Shown: positions 1-11,828, counted from the stretch's first letter. The stretch is 64,000 bases of DNA from Datnioides undecimradiatus (GCA_008933995.1 WARS01002873.1:248001-312000), one strand, 5' to 3'. The notes: generated by a model from the letters alone, not told the origin. Translations and numbers: made by a program.

Positions 1-1686
1 CTGATAGAAGCCTTTGCCGCAGATACTGCAGAAGTGTTTGCGACGGTGATCTGGTTCGCCGCCCTCCTCCAACAGCACTGGCCGGAACAGCTCCTGGTCA
101 TGGCAGGACAAAGCGTGCTCCAGTGCCAGGCTCTCGTTCTGGAACAGAAGCCCACAGTGAGAGCAGGCGAGGTCGGCGGCCTCCAGCAGGCCCTCATCCA
201 TCCCCTGTGGTTCCTCTAGCAGGGACGCTTCGTCCTCCCCATGGGAGTCTGACTCGCCGCCTTGGGATTCGCCGCAGCGCTCTGCATGCTCCTGGAGCTG
301 TCGACCTTTGATCAGCACCTGGCCACACCTCCCACAGGCGCACATATGGCCAATATGGTTGGACAGGTAGTGGGCTGACTTGTCCTCCTCTGCTAACAGA
401 GTGCCACACAGTTCACACGGGGCACAGTCGGCGTCCTGCTTCTCATCTTTGACCTTGCGAAGCTTCGCAGGAATTCCTAAATCTTCGCAGCTGGACATCT
501 GGCCTTCGAAAGGCTCACTGCTGGTGTCCCTACCTGAGACTCCGGGCTCTGCTTCGTGGTCTGATCCAGTTTTTTCCCTGCGCAAGTCTTTATGTGTTGC
601 ATCATTGAACCGTGAGCTACAGTCTCTGTTGGAGTGCTCACCGACCCGGACCACCTCTATCTCAGGAAAGGTGCTCTCTTCTGGTTCTGTCTTGATGGCG
701 ATGCTCCTGGTTGATACGGGCTCGCCGTCTGACCCGGCTGCCACTGATCTGATCGTGAGGTCAGAGTCGGCCTTGGCTTCGGACCAGTCGTCCTCGCCTT
801 TACAGACGACCCTGTGTTCCTCAGTGCTCTCAGAGGCTGAGCTCTCAGCTTTACTGGAGTCATTGTCGACTTCAGCGTTACCTCTTGGCTGATGAAAGGC
901 CTTCCGGTTGGTGCAGGTCAGGATGTGTTCGATTAAAAGCTTCTCGCAGCTGAAAACGAAGCCGCAGTCATCGCAGGTGTAGGTGCGGCCAAACCGAGGA
1001 CGGTCTTTGAGAGCTGAGCTCCTACCACTGGACCTCTTTCTCAAATCACATGGCTGCTCAACTCCTCCTTCCCCCACAGGTGGCGGTGGCACTATCAGAG
1101 CAGTGTTCACCACCTCCTCCACCGTCACTGGTCTGCTGACAGTCGCAGGAGCCGCTGGTCGGCCAGAAGTGCTGTTGACTGCTTTTGGTAAGCGCTCTGT
1201 ATCTGGTGCAGCAGGCCTCTGCTGCTCATACATGCGGACTCCAAACATCATCTTCCCACTGGCAGTGCCGGTGGATGAGCTAGACGAGGAGGAGGAGGCT
1301 GAGGAGGACGGGGTAAGGTTGGAGCTCCTGATGTCCCTGAGATCTTCCAGCGAGTCAGGGATGTAGTACATCTGCAGGTACACCATGGAGGCTTTGAGCT
1401 CCTCAAACTCGTAGCTCCCCACAACAATGCGTCCAAGGTACATGAGCTGCAGGATAAGGTCAAAACACTCTGCACTGATCTGCATGTTGCTGAGGTCCAG
1501 GCGGCCTGCCCCCTGCTGGTCCCGGATGAACATCATCCTGAAGTAGGAGCTGCAGGCAGCCAGGACGGCCTTGTGTGCCCTGAAGTAGATGTCACCAATG
1601 GCAATGAGGCAATCGCACAGGAAGCCCCACTCCCGCTGGTTGTTGAGCTGCTGGAGGACATGATCGCTGTGGCTCGGCCTCGCCAT
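1..1686 (-). CDS. zbtb1: Zinc finger and BTB domain-containing protein 1, 5' part of CDS (3' end outside window)
   Basis: BTB/C2H2 transcription repressor, nuclear; in vertebrates ZBTB1 acts in lymphoid development and DNA-damage tolerance (family knowledge). The first 562 codons are visible as one uninterrupted exon; the reading frame runs off the left edge. The start follows a splice acceptor (CAG at 1693-1691) and begins MARPSHSDHVLQQLNNQ, the usual ZBTB1 opening. The BTB domain spans about residues 10-115 (REWGFLCDC, AHKAVLAACSSYFRMMF). A serine-rich linker follows. An atypical finger CDDCGFVFSCEKLL starts near residue 238 and matches the characteristic ZBTB1 central finger. Further fingers (CELCGTLLAEED; CSICGKGF) lie near residues 420 and 550. 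Vertebrate ZBTB1 is about 700 aa, so roughly 150 residues are missing at the edge. It is head to head with zbtb25, as in human. Confidence 0.93.
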   Translation of the reverse strand, partial: MARPSHSDHVLQQLNNQREWGFLCDCLIAIGDIYFRAHKAVLAACSSYFRMMFIRDQQGAGRLDLSNMQISAECFDLILQLMYLGRIVVGSYEFEELKASMVYLQMYYIPDSLEDLRDIRSSNLTPSSSASSSSSSSSTGTASGKMMFGVRMYEQQRPAAPDTERLPKAVNSTSGRPAAPATVSRPVTVEEVVNTALIVPPPPVGEGGVEQPCDLRKRSSGRSSALKDRPRFGRTYTCDDCGFVFSCEKLLIEHILTCTNRKAFHQPRGNAEVDNDSSKAESSASESTEEHRVVCKGEDDWSEAKADSDLTIRSVAAGSDGEPVSTRSIAIKTEPEESTFPEIEVVRVGEHSNRDCSSRFNDATHKDLRREKTGSDHEAEPGVSGRDTSSEPFEGQMSSCEDLGIPAKLRKVKDEKQDADCAPCELCGTLLAEEDKSAHYLSNHIGHMCACGRCGQVLIKGRQLQEHAERCGESQGGESDSHGEDEASLLEEPQGMDEGLLEAADLACSHCGLLFQNESLALEHALSCHDQELFRPVLLEEGGEPDHRRKHFCSICGKGFYQ

Positions 1687-1693
1687 CGCCCTG

Positions 1694-3309
1694 CAGACAA
1701 CAGAGGACATGAAAATCAAACGGCTGCATTCTTTCTGCTGTGAGGTTTCTCTGTGGTTGGTCTTTATTGCGTTGCAGAGTATTTCATAAGGTTTGGCTGG
1801 CTATGCTAAGCGAGGCAGAACCAGCTCTCAGTCCAACTATGACTCAAGATCAGAGTGAATAATTAAGAGATGCGACTTCAGCTCAGCTCAGAGTGGAGGG
1901 TTAGCGTGACTTGTTTCAACCTTTCATCCAAACAAAGTTGAGGATTTTTATTTAAATAACTAACATGAATTTGAAATTCAAATTTCTAAAGTTTATTGTA
2001 CTGTGAAGGACTCTGTTTTGCTTTTTGACACAGAAATGAAGTTTGATTCATTCTCGTCCTCCAGTTCCCACTGATTCATCTATAAACTCAGCGTCATGTG
2101 ACCAACAGTGAAACTGAGCAGCAGAAATATGGAGTGTGTGTTTGGAGTGTGACATCCTGCAGACAATAAAAACCGTGAGTGTGAAGTGACAAACGCACAC
2201 GGACACCTCATAACCATGTCACACATCATCAAATGTGCACCTGAACCCAGATGTGCCCCGTGAGATCTGCTGTACTGAGCTCTGTCGGCCATGACTGAGT
2301 GACTGTACAGTTACAGTACAGTTGTAGCACAGTTGGAGCAGTAATGGCACTGTTAGTTTGCAGATAGATGTAGAGGATGACTGCTTCAGTAAAGTGGGAC
2401 AAACAGCCGTTCAACACCAGGCTGTGTAATATTGCTGAAGATATACAGTGTCCTGTGTGTGGATTAGATATAATGCCGATATGATACATATGAGCTGCAT
2501 GTTCCAAACATGATGCATGTAAAGCAGGTACAGAGTTTGCTTAAGATGTTAAACGTGACACTAAACTTCAGTTGGGGGTTTACGGTGCTTGGTGAAGTTG
2601 TTAAACCTAACCAGTGGTCCGGTTCACGGTAACGGAGCTGCAGCGGCTCTCGGCTCGCTGTCCGCCCCCGCAGTGCCGCCGCGGGCATGTGGGGGACGTT
2701 CGCGCCCTGGCCGTGTGTCAGTCGGCGAGAAGCTACCCTGACAGAGCCGACAAAGAGCCAGAGAGGCGGCAAGATGACACCGGAGAGGAGCTACATCTGA
2801 GGGAAGGCAGAGGACGGAGGCACCGACGAGCTAAAATGGAGATTACAGCTCCGCGGAGGTTAGCGCAGTCAAGCTAAAGGCGGCTAGCAGCGAACAGGCC
2901 AGAGCCTCCTGCAAGTGCGCTACAAAATAAAACGAATAACACTCGAGAAATAGTTTAATGGACAATGTCAGGGTTGGAAGAGCTGGATCAACTGGCGCAA
3001 ACTGGACTATATTTATCTATTTACAGCTTTATCATCATTTCGGTTGTAATTTCATCTGAAGCTTCTCAAATCGCTTCAAACTCTTAATATCCAGAGATCG
3101 TCTATTTATTTTGAAAAGCCAAAGCGGATGTAGCAGTTGTGAGCGCTGCCACGCTCACGGAGTACAGTGATATCTCCCGCAAACAGTCCCGCCACCCCCG
3201 CACTGCCACCCGCATTCAGCTAGCACCGAGAGCAGCAGGCCGCGGGGATTTCTCTTCAGTCTTCCCGGCCTGGTGGCTCTGAGGGCCGTGCAGAAAGACA
3301 TCCACTCAC
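1694..3309. other. zbtb1 first intron (inferred)
   Basis: No coding potential recognised. GC-rich stretch at about 2640-2830 could be an alternative zbtb1 first exon or promoter. The rest is AT-rich and unremarkable. Confidence 0.4.
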
Positions 3310-3480
3310 CGTAGGAACCGGAGGCCGGCGGAGGAGCTGCTACTGTCGGGGCGGGTGTGTGGATGTTCCCGGGGGTCAGGAAGTTTCCTCTCCGGACGTT
3401 TGTTGTGTTCAAGCAAAAAGTTGAGACGAAGGAGAAGCTTCTTCTTCTTCTTCTCCTCCTGCAGGATGAAAGAACTTCCG
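3310..3480 (-). promoter_or_regulatory. zbtb1: Candidate zbtb1 5' non-coding exon and promoter region
   Basis: The minus strand has a strong donor (CCTACG then GTGAGTGG, boundary at 3310/3309) at the end of a GC-rich segment, upstream of the zbtb1 coding exon, whose acceptor lies at about 1693. This would be a 5'UTR exon with a first intron of about 1.6 kb. A consensus ETS/GABPA-type site ACCGGAAGTG lies further upstream at 3785-3794. The exon start is a guess; only the donor and base composition are seen. Confidence 0.4.
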
Positions 3481-3794
3481 CACAGTCTGCCGCTGCGTCA
3501 AGCCGGACACAGTGAGGCCTCAGGGCCTGGCGGAGTAAGGGACTTCTGGTCACAGAGCGCGGCTTCAGAATAAAAGTATTGTTAACTGTAAAGGTTTTAA
3601 TCTCATTACAACAGTAACCATTCACCAGGACAACACCTGAACCTGTGAACCTGTCAGACTCACAACATCACCTCTGGATCCACTAGGACAGGTGGTGACG
3701 TGATGATCGTGATGTATAAAACTTACATGATAATCAACTGTTGGATCCACGGAGTCAAACACGACCTTCACTTTGAAAGCCTGAACCGGAAGTG

Positions 3795-4740
3795 TCCCAC
3801 TTCACTTTCCGTCTAACTTCACGGGGCTGAGTCGGAGGCCGTGAGCCAACCGGATCCACCAGAGAACAGGAGTCATGAAGAAGTCTCACTCTGGACTGAT
3901 TTTCAGAAACCATGCTTGTTTTCGGTCTCGATGATGAATGAGCGACATCTCACTCCGTCTCATTTTGCTGTGAGCGCGTCGGGGCGTCCCGTGTGATGCA
4001 CACACATATGACAAATGATGTCATATCATCTGATTTACTCTGTCTGATCAAACAAACATTATTTCCCGTCATTTGTAAATGGAAAACTGAATTTTTCAAT
4101 ATGTTTGTGTATGTATGGTCCAGATCAGAGGAGGAGGAAGAACTCATTGTGTCATATTTAGCTATAGTATCGGCTATGACCAGTGAGGGATCTGATCACC
4201 TGTAGTCCTCTAATCACCTGACCAGGTGTGTGAGACCTTCACCTGCTGGGTCACGTGATTCATTTTAGCTACAAAGTTTCTTGTTGCTGCAGAAAATCAA
4301 TAAACCACGTTTGTTCTATTTTCTAAACAAATGATATTGATTCATCATAACATGAGTTTTATATATAGTTATATTTGACATGAATCTGAGTAATGTGACA
4401 TGAGAAACACTAATTACTTGTGACTGAACACGACTTTTACATGTAAGTGTATAATAATAATAGTAATAATAATAATGATAGTAATAATAATAATAATTTG
4501 ATGTTCACGTGATCAGCGTGTTGACAAAGGTGCCTCCTTAGAACAGAGTAACACAGGGAGACGTTACTATCACAGTGCAGCTGGTTATTATGATTATTAA
4601 TGATGATTTTCATTATTAAAGCTTTATTTTCTTCAGCGTCATCTTATCTCACATTCAGAGTTTATACAAATTAAAACCGTCAATCAGGCGTCACTGATCA
4701 TTAATTACATGTTGGTAGGTGACGCTGTCGGATCACGTGA
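3795..4740. other. Spacer between the two BTB-ZF promoters
   Basis: AT-rich, no gene recognised. It holds a short TAA/TAG-type trinucleotide run at about 4450-4498. Confidence 0.5.
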
Positions 4741-4800
4741 ACAGCCCCTTTGACCCTTCCTCTCGCGAGACGTGACGTGGGCTTTTTGCGAGATCATCTG
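4741..4800 (+). promoter_or_regulatory. zbtb25: zbtb25 core promoter with TCTCGCGAGA palindrome
   Basis: The perfect 10-bp palindrome TCTCGCGAGA sits at 4761-4770, followed directly by a CRE-like TGACGT at 4773-4778. TCTCGCGAGA is an established vertebrate promoter element for TATA-less housekeeping and bidirectional promoters. It lies a few tens of bases before a plausible zbtb25 5'UTR exon that ends at a GTAAGA donor (4849/4850). That supports transcription start at about 4780-4800. The start site itself is inferred. Confidence 0.6.
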
Positions 4801-4849
4801 CAGCAACAAATCGGCTCCAGAACCTGAAGACAATCTGCACATTTCTGCG
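4795..4849 (+). other. zbtb25: Candidate zbtb25 5'UTR exon
   Basis: Non-coding segment downstream of the TCTCGCGAGA element, ending in TTTCTGCG before the consensus donor GTAAGAC. The next acceptor (ATTGCAG, ending 5867) precedes the coding exon that carries the start codon. The 5' boundary is not visible and is approximate. Confidence 0.45.
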
Positions 4850-5875
4850 GTAAGACACCGATTAACGCCGCCGGGCACGGCGCGCGTGCACGACACAGAA
4901 AGACAGAGGGTGTGTGAGGGGCGGAGGGGCCTGCGCACGCGCCTGTGTGGGTGTAGGTGAATGAGGACGTGCGTGTTGCTGAATGTGAATGAGACAGGAT
5001 GGAGGAGGCTGCAGGCTCGCGGGCACGACGCGACGTGCACGCGCTGGGCTTTATCGTTGTCTGGTCGTGCAGGTGTCCAGTTTCCGGTTTGCTTAGATCA
5101 GAGATGGTTTTGTGTGTGTGTGAGTGTGTGTCTGCAAGTGTGTTTGTCTGTGTGAGTGTCTCTGTTAGTGTGTGGTTGTGTGTATCAGGTGACCTTCAGT
5201 GATGTCACAGGTCAGCTGCTGACCTCCTGCTCACCTGTCCTGATGTTCTCAACATACCTGAGCTCAGGCTGAAGGTGGGCGGGGCTTATCATGTGGCGGC
5301 TTTGCATCATGGATTCATGACAACAGCAAATTTTATCATTGCTGATTAACATCTGGTCCTTTGAGTAAAACAGACGTCAACTACGACTCCCATGATGCAC
5401 CTTACCTTACTCCCAAACATCCAATCAGAGAGCTGCGTCCTCTGTGACGAGGACAAAGTCACCAGCAGATCAAAACATTTCACTTTCTGTTGGATGCAGT
5501 TGCTATGGTGATGTGATGGAAGTCTGTTCTGACTGGACATGTCTCCATGGAAACAGCAGCTGAGGCTCATGGGTATTGCAGTGTTTAGTCAGATCCACAG
5601 TTAACTGTACTGCGAGTACTCATCAGTATTACAGTATAAGTACCGGTACTGAGTCTGTGTGGTGGCTCTGACAACTTCCTGTTGTCATGTGTCATGTGGT
5701 CTGCATACAGGAAACACATCTCTCATGTGTCGTCATGGCAACAGAGACAGAGTGCAATAATGAAAAAGAAACTGATTAAAAACAATCAATAAACTTGATT
5801 CATAAAGAAAGGTGAGGAGGCGGGGGAGGGGCCAAACTGTGTCACATGACCAGGTGTGTCATTGCAGGCGGGGTC

Positions 5876-7429
5876 ATGGAGGTGTCGTCTCACAGCCTCT
5901 TCCTGCTGCAGCAGCTCAACGTTCAGAGAGAGTTCGGCTTCCTGTGTGACTGCACCGTTGCCATCGGAAACGTCTACTTCAAAGCCCACCGGGCTGTGCT
6001 CGCCGCCTTCTCCAACTACTTCAAGATGATCTTCATCCACCAGTCCAGGTCAGGAGGCGGGGGTAATCAGAGTACATCAGTAATCAACGTTTAGTAATCA
6101 GATTACATAGTAATCAGAGTAGGTTCACATCTTCGCTCAGGTGTAACAGCTGTGTCACCTGGGAGGGGCAGGGCCTCAGACGTGTTGATTGGTCGGCTGA
6201 GTGGTGATGTGCTTCCTGTTTCTTGTCTGTGCAGCGAGTGTATAAAGATCCAGCCCACCGACATCCAGCCCGACGTCTTCAGCTACCTGCTGCACATCAT
6301 GTACACCGGCATGTGTCCCAAACAGCCCGTGGACCAGAGCCGGCTGCAGGATGGCATCAAGTTCCTCCACGCCTACCAGCTGTGCCGGAAGCCCGGCGAG
6401 GGTGCCACAGACACCGCCACCGACGTGGTCCGCATGTCCAACCTGTACGGCATTCAGATCTCCTCCCAGCTGGCCAACAAGGAGGCGTCCGGAGTCCCCA
6501 AGTCCACCACGGTGTCCTGTGGCGCCCCGGATGACGGCCGGTCATCTGGCCGGGGGGGGCGGTCCCACTCCCAGCTGTCGCTCGCCGTCGGACTGGAGGG
6601 GGTCCCGTCAGACCGCCAGGTCTCGGCACTACACAACGTCTGCTCCGTGGCGTCCGGCGACGACTCGGACATCTCGACTCGCATCAAGCAGGAGCGGTTG
6701 GAGGAGGAAGAGGGGGAGGACGGCGAAGGGGAGGAGGTGCAGGGGGCGGGGTCTCCTTCTCCGGCTCAGGGGAGCAGTCCCAGTCAGAACCTCCTGTTCA
6801 AAGACCGGCCCCTGGTCCTGCTCTGTCCACGTTGCGGGGAGCGCTGCTCCTCCCCCGAGGGCTTGCGGGAGCACCTGTTCAGCCACGCCCTCGACCCCGC
6901 CCGCCTGATGGAGGGGCTGTCGCAGGGCAGCGAGCTGGATGCCGGTGTGGAGGAGGGGCCGCCGGGGGCCCGGGAGCAGCTGGATGCGGGCTGTCTGGAG
7001 GAGGCACTGCGGCAGAGCCAGGCGCTCGCTAACCAGCTGGCTGCGGAGCTGCGGCGGAGCCGGGGCGGAGGCAGCGGCGGGGGCAGCAGCCCCAACCCCG
7101 GCGTTCTGCACTCACGAAAACGCAAGATCGCCTGCGCCGTCTGCAGCCTGCGCTTCTCCCACAAGAGCCAGCTGCAGGAGCACATGTACACCCACACCGG
7201 CAAACCGTCCCGCTACCACCGCTACAACCGCCTCTGCAGCCAGCTCTTCCAGGCCTCCGCCCACTTTTGCGAGGGCGCCGCTGAGCCTGGGGGAGGAGGT
7301 GGGGCCTCGGCCGGCGCCGCCACACTCTCTGAGGATGCCAACAGGGACACTCAGGACAACGGCAGCTCCTGCTACTCCCTGGACTCTGAGATCTCGCAGG
7401 AGAGTGTGGACGGCGTGGCCGTCGAGTGA
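5876..7429 (+). CDS. zbtb25: Zinc finger and BTB domain-containing protein 25
   Basis: Nuclear BTB/C2H2 transcription factor (ZBTB25/KUP family). Two coding exons: 5876-6048 and 6235-7429 (1,368 nt, 455 aa; human protein about 435 aa). The start at 5876 lies 9 nt after an acceptor and gives [15 protein letters not shown], matching the family N-terminus. BTB domain covers residues about 10-115 and is split by the intron between HQS and ECIKIQ, where the codon AG|C is joined. Two C2H2 fingers begin near Cys255 ([10 protein letters not shown]) and Cys358 ([13 protein letters not shown]). An acidic linker with IKQE (possible SUMO site) lies between BTB and finger 1. The C-terminus ESVDGVAVE parallels the human ending. 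Upstream in-frame ATG at 5846 is before the acceptor, so it is not used. High GC3 in exon 2 produces long shadow frames. Confidence 0.95.
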
Positions 7430-8280
7430 TGTCACCAGCCGGGTCAGAACAACTCGCTGCTCACAGACCACAGAGCCGCCATCGTGGTCTGTGAGCACTG
7501 AGTCATTCTCTGCACCTCTGCTCCTCTACCTGTGCAGGTGTGTGTGTGAATCAGTCATGTGATCATAGTGAGGTCATCAGCTGCGAGCAGCTGCCGCGGG
7601 GTCAGCTGACAGGAACAGCTTTTGACTTTCTCCGACGTGATGAGCGCTGCCGCTTCACCGCGATACGACCTTCAGATGAGCGTCATTGTGTCATTGGTTC
7701 ATGTTTTTGCAGAATCTGGATCTTCCACAGTGAGCCGAGCACGGGGCCGCCAGGCGCCGTCGTGTTGTTGGACGGCGCTGCAGTGCCTTCATGTGCTCCT
7801 TCCTCACCTCGTCGTCCTCTGGCTGAGGAACCGCAACTTCCTGTAAAGGATGATTCCGCTGTTTTGTAAAAAGGACGCATCTTCTTTGTTCCTGTTTGTT
7901 CACTCACGTTCACGTTGTTATTGATTAAAGCTGCAAACAACGAGAACAAACAACAATAAACGACAACAACCTACATGTAAATAAATAAAAGAGTATCAGC
8001 ACTGAACTGGGGCTTTATTTTGAAAGGGTGTGGGGTTAAAAACTGCATCACGGTCCTTCAATGGCTGTTTTTCTCTGTGGTCACATGACCAGTGTTCATC
8101 AGTTCCAGTTGAGCTGTTATTGATTGTTGATTGGTGAAAGTCTGATTGACGTCGTCTTCACTCTGTGTTTCACTGTAAAACAAACAAACAAACAAACAGA
8201 AAGTCTTGTGATGTTTTTGTACATAGACGTCTGTTTTTCATCAATGGAACAATAAAGTTTTGTAAATAAATGTCTTTTTC
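7430..8280 (+). other. zbtb25: zbtb25 3'UTR and polyadenylation signals
   Basis: AATAAA hexamers occur at 8251-8256 and 8265-8270, with earlier ones near 7980-7990. The T-rich stretch after 8270 suits a downstream element. The 3' end at about 8290 is inferred. Confidence 0.6.
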
Positions 8281-8289
8281 CACCAATCA

Positions 8290-9660
8290 GAGCTTACATT
8301 CATTCACATCTTTGATTTAAATCTACAGCTGATTAGCCTCTCACAGCTGATCAGTTAATTAATAATATAAACATATATAAACAAAAACAAACGCTGATGA
8401 CACTGACTCCACCTGGAGACACCTGGAAACACCCGGAGACACAACAATAAACAGAAAATAACTAATAATGTTACAGTGAAAACAGAAAATCAAATGACAG
8501 AAAGACGAGAAGGTCGTCCTGCACTGATTTCCAGCCTGCAGCTTCTTCTTCTCTGCAGCTTCTTCTTCTCTCCATGTTTGAGTTGTCATTGCTTCGCGTG
8601 ATGACGCTCCGTCAGCTGTCTGACTGATCGCAGCTCATTTGTCTCTGGACTCAACAGGAAGTTGATCTCCTGCTTCCTGTTGAAATTCCCTGCAGTAACA
8701 GATGACGTCCAGCAGGAGCCAGCAGAGAGCAGAGCACCGCACTGAGCAGAGGCATGCTTGAGTATTTGCATGAGTATTCACATCGCAGAAGAGGATGTGA
8801 ACGTTCATGTTATTCTTTCAAAGTAAAACGTCCAGAGGAGTCAGAGCACATTTTCACCTGTGGGACCCGAGGAAATGACGTGATCAGTTTATGGGACGGT
8901 GGGGAGAACATATAAAACATATTTAAACATGAATAAACATATAAAACAGATTTAAATATGAATAAACATATAACAGTGATGAGCGGTGTTAACAGTTGAT
9001 GACACCTCCTGCTCCTGTTCCTGCTCCTCCACCTCCTGCTCCCTGTCCTGCTCCTCCTCCTCCTTCTCCTCCTGCTCCTCCTGCTCCTCCTGCTCCTCCT
9101 GATCTTGTGGAAACTCATGGTAGAAAATAAAAACACATCTTGTTTTGTGTTCTCCTCCCCCGGGCACACGGCTCCTTGCCCTCCCACTGACTTATTGAAG
9201 AAACAGTTTGTGTAAAAGAAAACGCCAATCAGTGTCGTTACCACGGAAACTGAGGTGGAGGAGAGAGAGAGATCGGTGTTTCCTGTGTCTCTCAGAGAAA
9301 CAGATCAGATCAAACAAGAACAACATTTAGGTTCAGGTGAGACTTTCTTCCCCATCAGCTGATGACATCATTCAAGTCCATTGCTGTCACCTGCGCTGAT
9401 GTTCAGGTGCTCTCAGGCTTCCTATGAAGATGATGAAGGCTGATGAATGTGAGCTGCAGGTGAAGGAGGCAGTCTGAACCAGGTGCTGGTCAGCTGCAGT
9501 GGTCTGTAGTTTGGTTTGTTGGCATCTCCTGGTTCATCGTGAATGATGCGCTCACTTCAATCTGAATCTGTGTGATGAACAGGAAGTGACACCTGCAGCT
9601 GTATTTAATCTGCCTCTGTGTGTCCTGTTTAATCAGAAGGAACTGGAGAAGACACAGAGC
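8290..9660. other. Intergenic spacer with CTCCTG repeat
   Basis: No gene recognised. A (CTCCTG)n-type low-complexity run occupies about 9004-9103; it makes long Arg/Glu-rich spurious frames on the minus strand. The rest is AT-rich. Confidence 0.5.
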
Positions 9661-9666
9661 TTCACC

Positions 9667-11150
9667 ATGGAGACGATGGCTGTGGAGGACAGACAGGACG
9701 TCTAGACGGCAGACGGAGTCACTTTGAAGAGGAAGCTGATGGGTCCTCCGAGGCTGCTGCTGGGAAAAACCAGGACCAGGAGCATTGGGGAGGACAGACC
9801 TGCCGCAGGGAGAGACAGCACCGAGCTGACAGTCACCGCAAACACAAAACAAGAAGCCTCACCTGAAGTCCACGTCCGGGGCTCCAGGGGATGCTGTGGA
9901 GCTACAGGTGTAGAAGACAACATCAGGAACAGGAAGCAAAAGAGACGCAGGTGGTCGAGAAGGTTCTCACCTGCTGATGTTTGTAACAGGAAGCGAAAGA
10001 AGGAGGTGGTACTGCAGGAGACCGCTTCACCAAACCCCTCCAAAGAAAACACAGGGGGAGCTGAAGGGAGAAGGTTTAACATGAGGATGTGGCCGAAGTT
10101 CACAAGGGTCCTGACCTCCTCAAACGATGTTCCATAAACTCTTGAGAAGCAGAGACAGTGACGAAGCCTTCCGCAAAAAAATATGATGGCTTTTCACCAA
10201 AACAAGAAACAGCAGATCTTCTGGTGTCAGTCTGGACAGCAATATGGACCACTGGGTGAAGTGTGAGGAGCCCCTGCGTTCACCTGGAGCTCAGGTAGGC
10301 GAACCAACCGAACTCCACAACAATGTGATGGTTCAGACTGTGGAGGTCTGTGTGAGCTTCCTGCCAAGGATTTAATGGACAGCGCTTCTCCAGACAAAGG
10401 CAAGCTTCTCTGTGACACCAACAGAGTCATCCAGGAAGTTTTGACCTCCAGCGCATCATCTCAGGAGGCCTGTGAGGAGAAGATGGACAAGGCTACTTCA
10501 CACTCCCTAAAGACAGCCAAAGGACCAACCATCCGGATCGAGCTCGTTCCTCCAGACAATGTCAGTCAAGAGAACGCAGAGGAGGAGTGTTGGGAGGGCA
10601 GCTCCTCCTCAGAGAACCACAACCACCTCCAGTCTGACAGTCACAGCTCAGGGCCGAGAACATGTCACTGATCAGGGCTGATTCAGAGTCTGCTCATTAT
10701 CTTACTTATAACTAATAACTAATTGGTATTAATTAATAAGTTGGTTGTGTGTTTGAGCGGTTCTGTCTAATCTGCCGTGTGTGAAAAGAGACATGTTGAG
10801 TTTATTATGAGAACGATCTGCCTGTAACATCAAAAAACATGGTGCAGAATCAGCTCACATCGGACAAGTTCAGAAAAACTGAATCAAAACACAACCAGGA
10901 GGAGAACCAGGAGAACCAGGAGGAGAACCAGGAAAACCAGCAGAGCCATGAGGAGAACAAGGAGAACCAGGAGGAAAACCAGGAGAACCAGGAGGAGAAC
11001 CAGAAGGAGAACCAGGACAACCAAGAGGAAAACCAGGAGATCCAGGAGGAGAACCATGAGAATGTGGGGAAGACGCAGCTGAAGAGCAAATTGTTCTTGA
11101 CGAGCCTGGACCTGAACGAGCAGATAACACTTCCTGTGTGTCATTAGCAC
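9667..11150 (+). pseudogene. Unassigned broken reading-frame cluster (decayed akap5-like gene considered)
   Basis: Not identified. From an ATG at 9667 one frame reads METMAVEDRQDV and meets TAG at 9703-9705. It reopens to 10137 with strongly basic patches (KQKRRRWSRRF, NRKRKKE, MWPKFTRVLT). It is open again from 10375 to 10671 with an acidic, serine-rich segment (EECWEGSSSSENHN). A third frame, 10839-11147, is an Asn-Gln-Glu repeat made by a tandem of GAGGAGAACCAG units. The position between zbtb25 and mthfd1, the MET start and the basic W-x-x-x-x-R-V-L-T patch recall AKAP5. However, human AKAP5 lies on the same strand as MTHFD1 and this is the opposite strand. No RII-binding helix could be confirmed. 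It could equally be an unrelated gene with unseen introns or a remnant. Confidence 0.25.
10878..11066 (+). repeat. GAGGAGAACCAG tandem repeat (Glu-Asn-Gln coding)
   Basis: Imperfect tandem copies of GAGGAGAACCAGGAGAACCAG-like units. It is open in one plus frame as an (EENQENQ)n tract, and the antisense frames are open too, so openness alone is not evidence of coding. Confidence 0.8.
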
Positions 11151-11828
11151 TAATTAGCTGATGTCAATTAGCTGTGTGTTCCCATCTGCAGGGCCTGGTT
11201 ACCATGGTGACGGTACGAGCCTCGGAGACAGAGAAGAAGAGTGATGCTGCCGAACTCAGTGTGTGTCAAACAGCAGCGACGCAGGACGTCGGCTTCTCTG
11301 TTCAATCGTGCAGAAATCAATAATTAATCAAATCTATTGACGAGTCAGCGTGGCCTCATCGATTAGCTTGGGCTGAATGAAGGAAGCAACAGGAAGCAGA
11401 GTCAGTGAATGCATCAGACTTTAATGTCAGTGTGTCCAACAGATGGAGCCAATAATCAAATCATCAATACTTCATGTTGACTTCAGCCCACAGCAGGAAA
11501 CAGCTGTCTCTGTTCCCATGGCGATGACCTCGGGACCAACAGCCGGACACCCCGCGCTCTGACTGATGACAGGCTCCACCTCCTCTTCTCTGCATCAGAG
11601 CGCCGTCTTCCCGTCAGACGGGTCCTTCACAGAAACAAGCTCAGGTAGGGAGACGAGGACTCAGCAGCACAGAGACAGACACCTGTCTGTCTGCTCACCT
11701 GTCTGTCTGCTCACCTGTCTGCTTACCTGTCTGTCTGTCTGTCTCCTCACCTGTCTGTCTGCTCACCTGTCTGTTTACCTGTCTGTCTTTCTGCTCACCT
11801 GTCTGTGTGTTACCTGTGTCTCGTGGTT
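11151..11828. other. Spacer at 3' side of mthfd1 with CTGTCTG minisatellite
   Basis: An imperfect CTGTCTGTCTGCTCAC minisatellite covers about 11686-11812, within the inferred mthfd1 3'UTR. The variant polyadenylation hexamer ATTAAA is present on the minus strand near 11419-11424. No synthetase-domain exons were found here. Confidence 0.5.

Noticed and set aside
9702-10103. Minus-strand 133-codon frame as akap5 on the strand expected from human synteny
   Set aside because: It has no basic targeting patches or RII helix and mirrors the better plus-strand basic frame.
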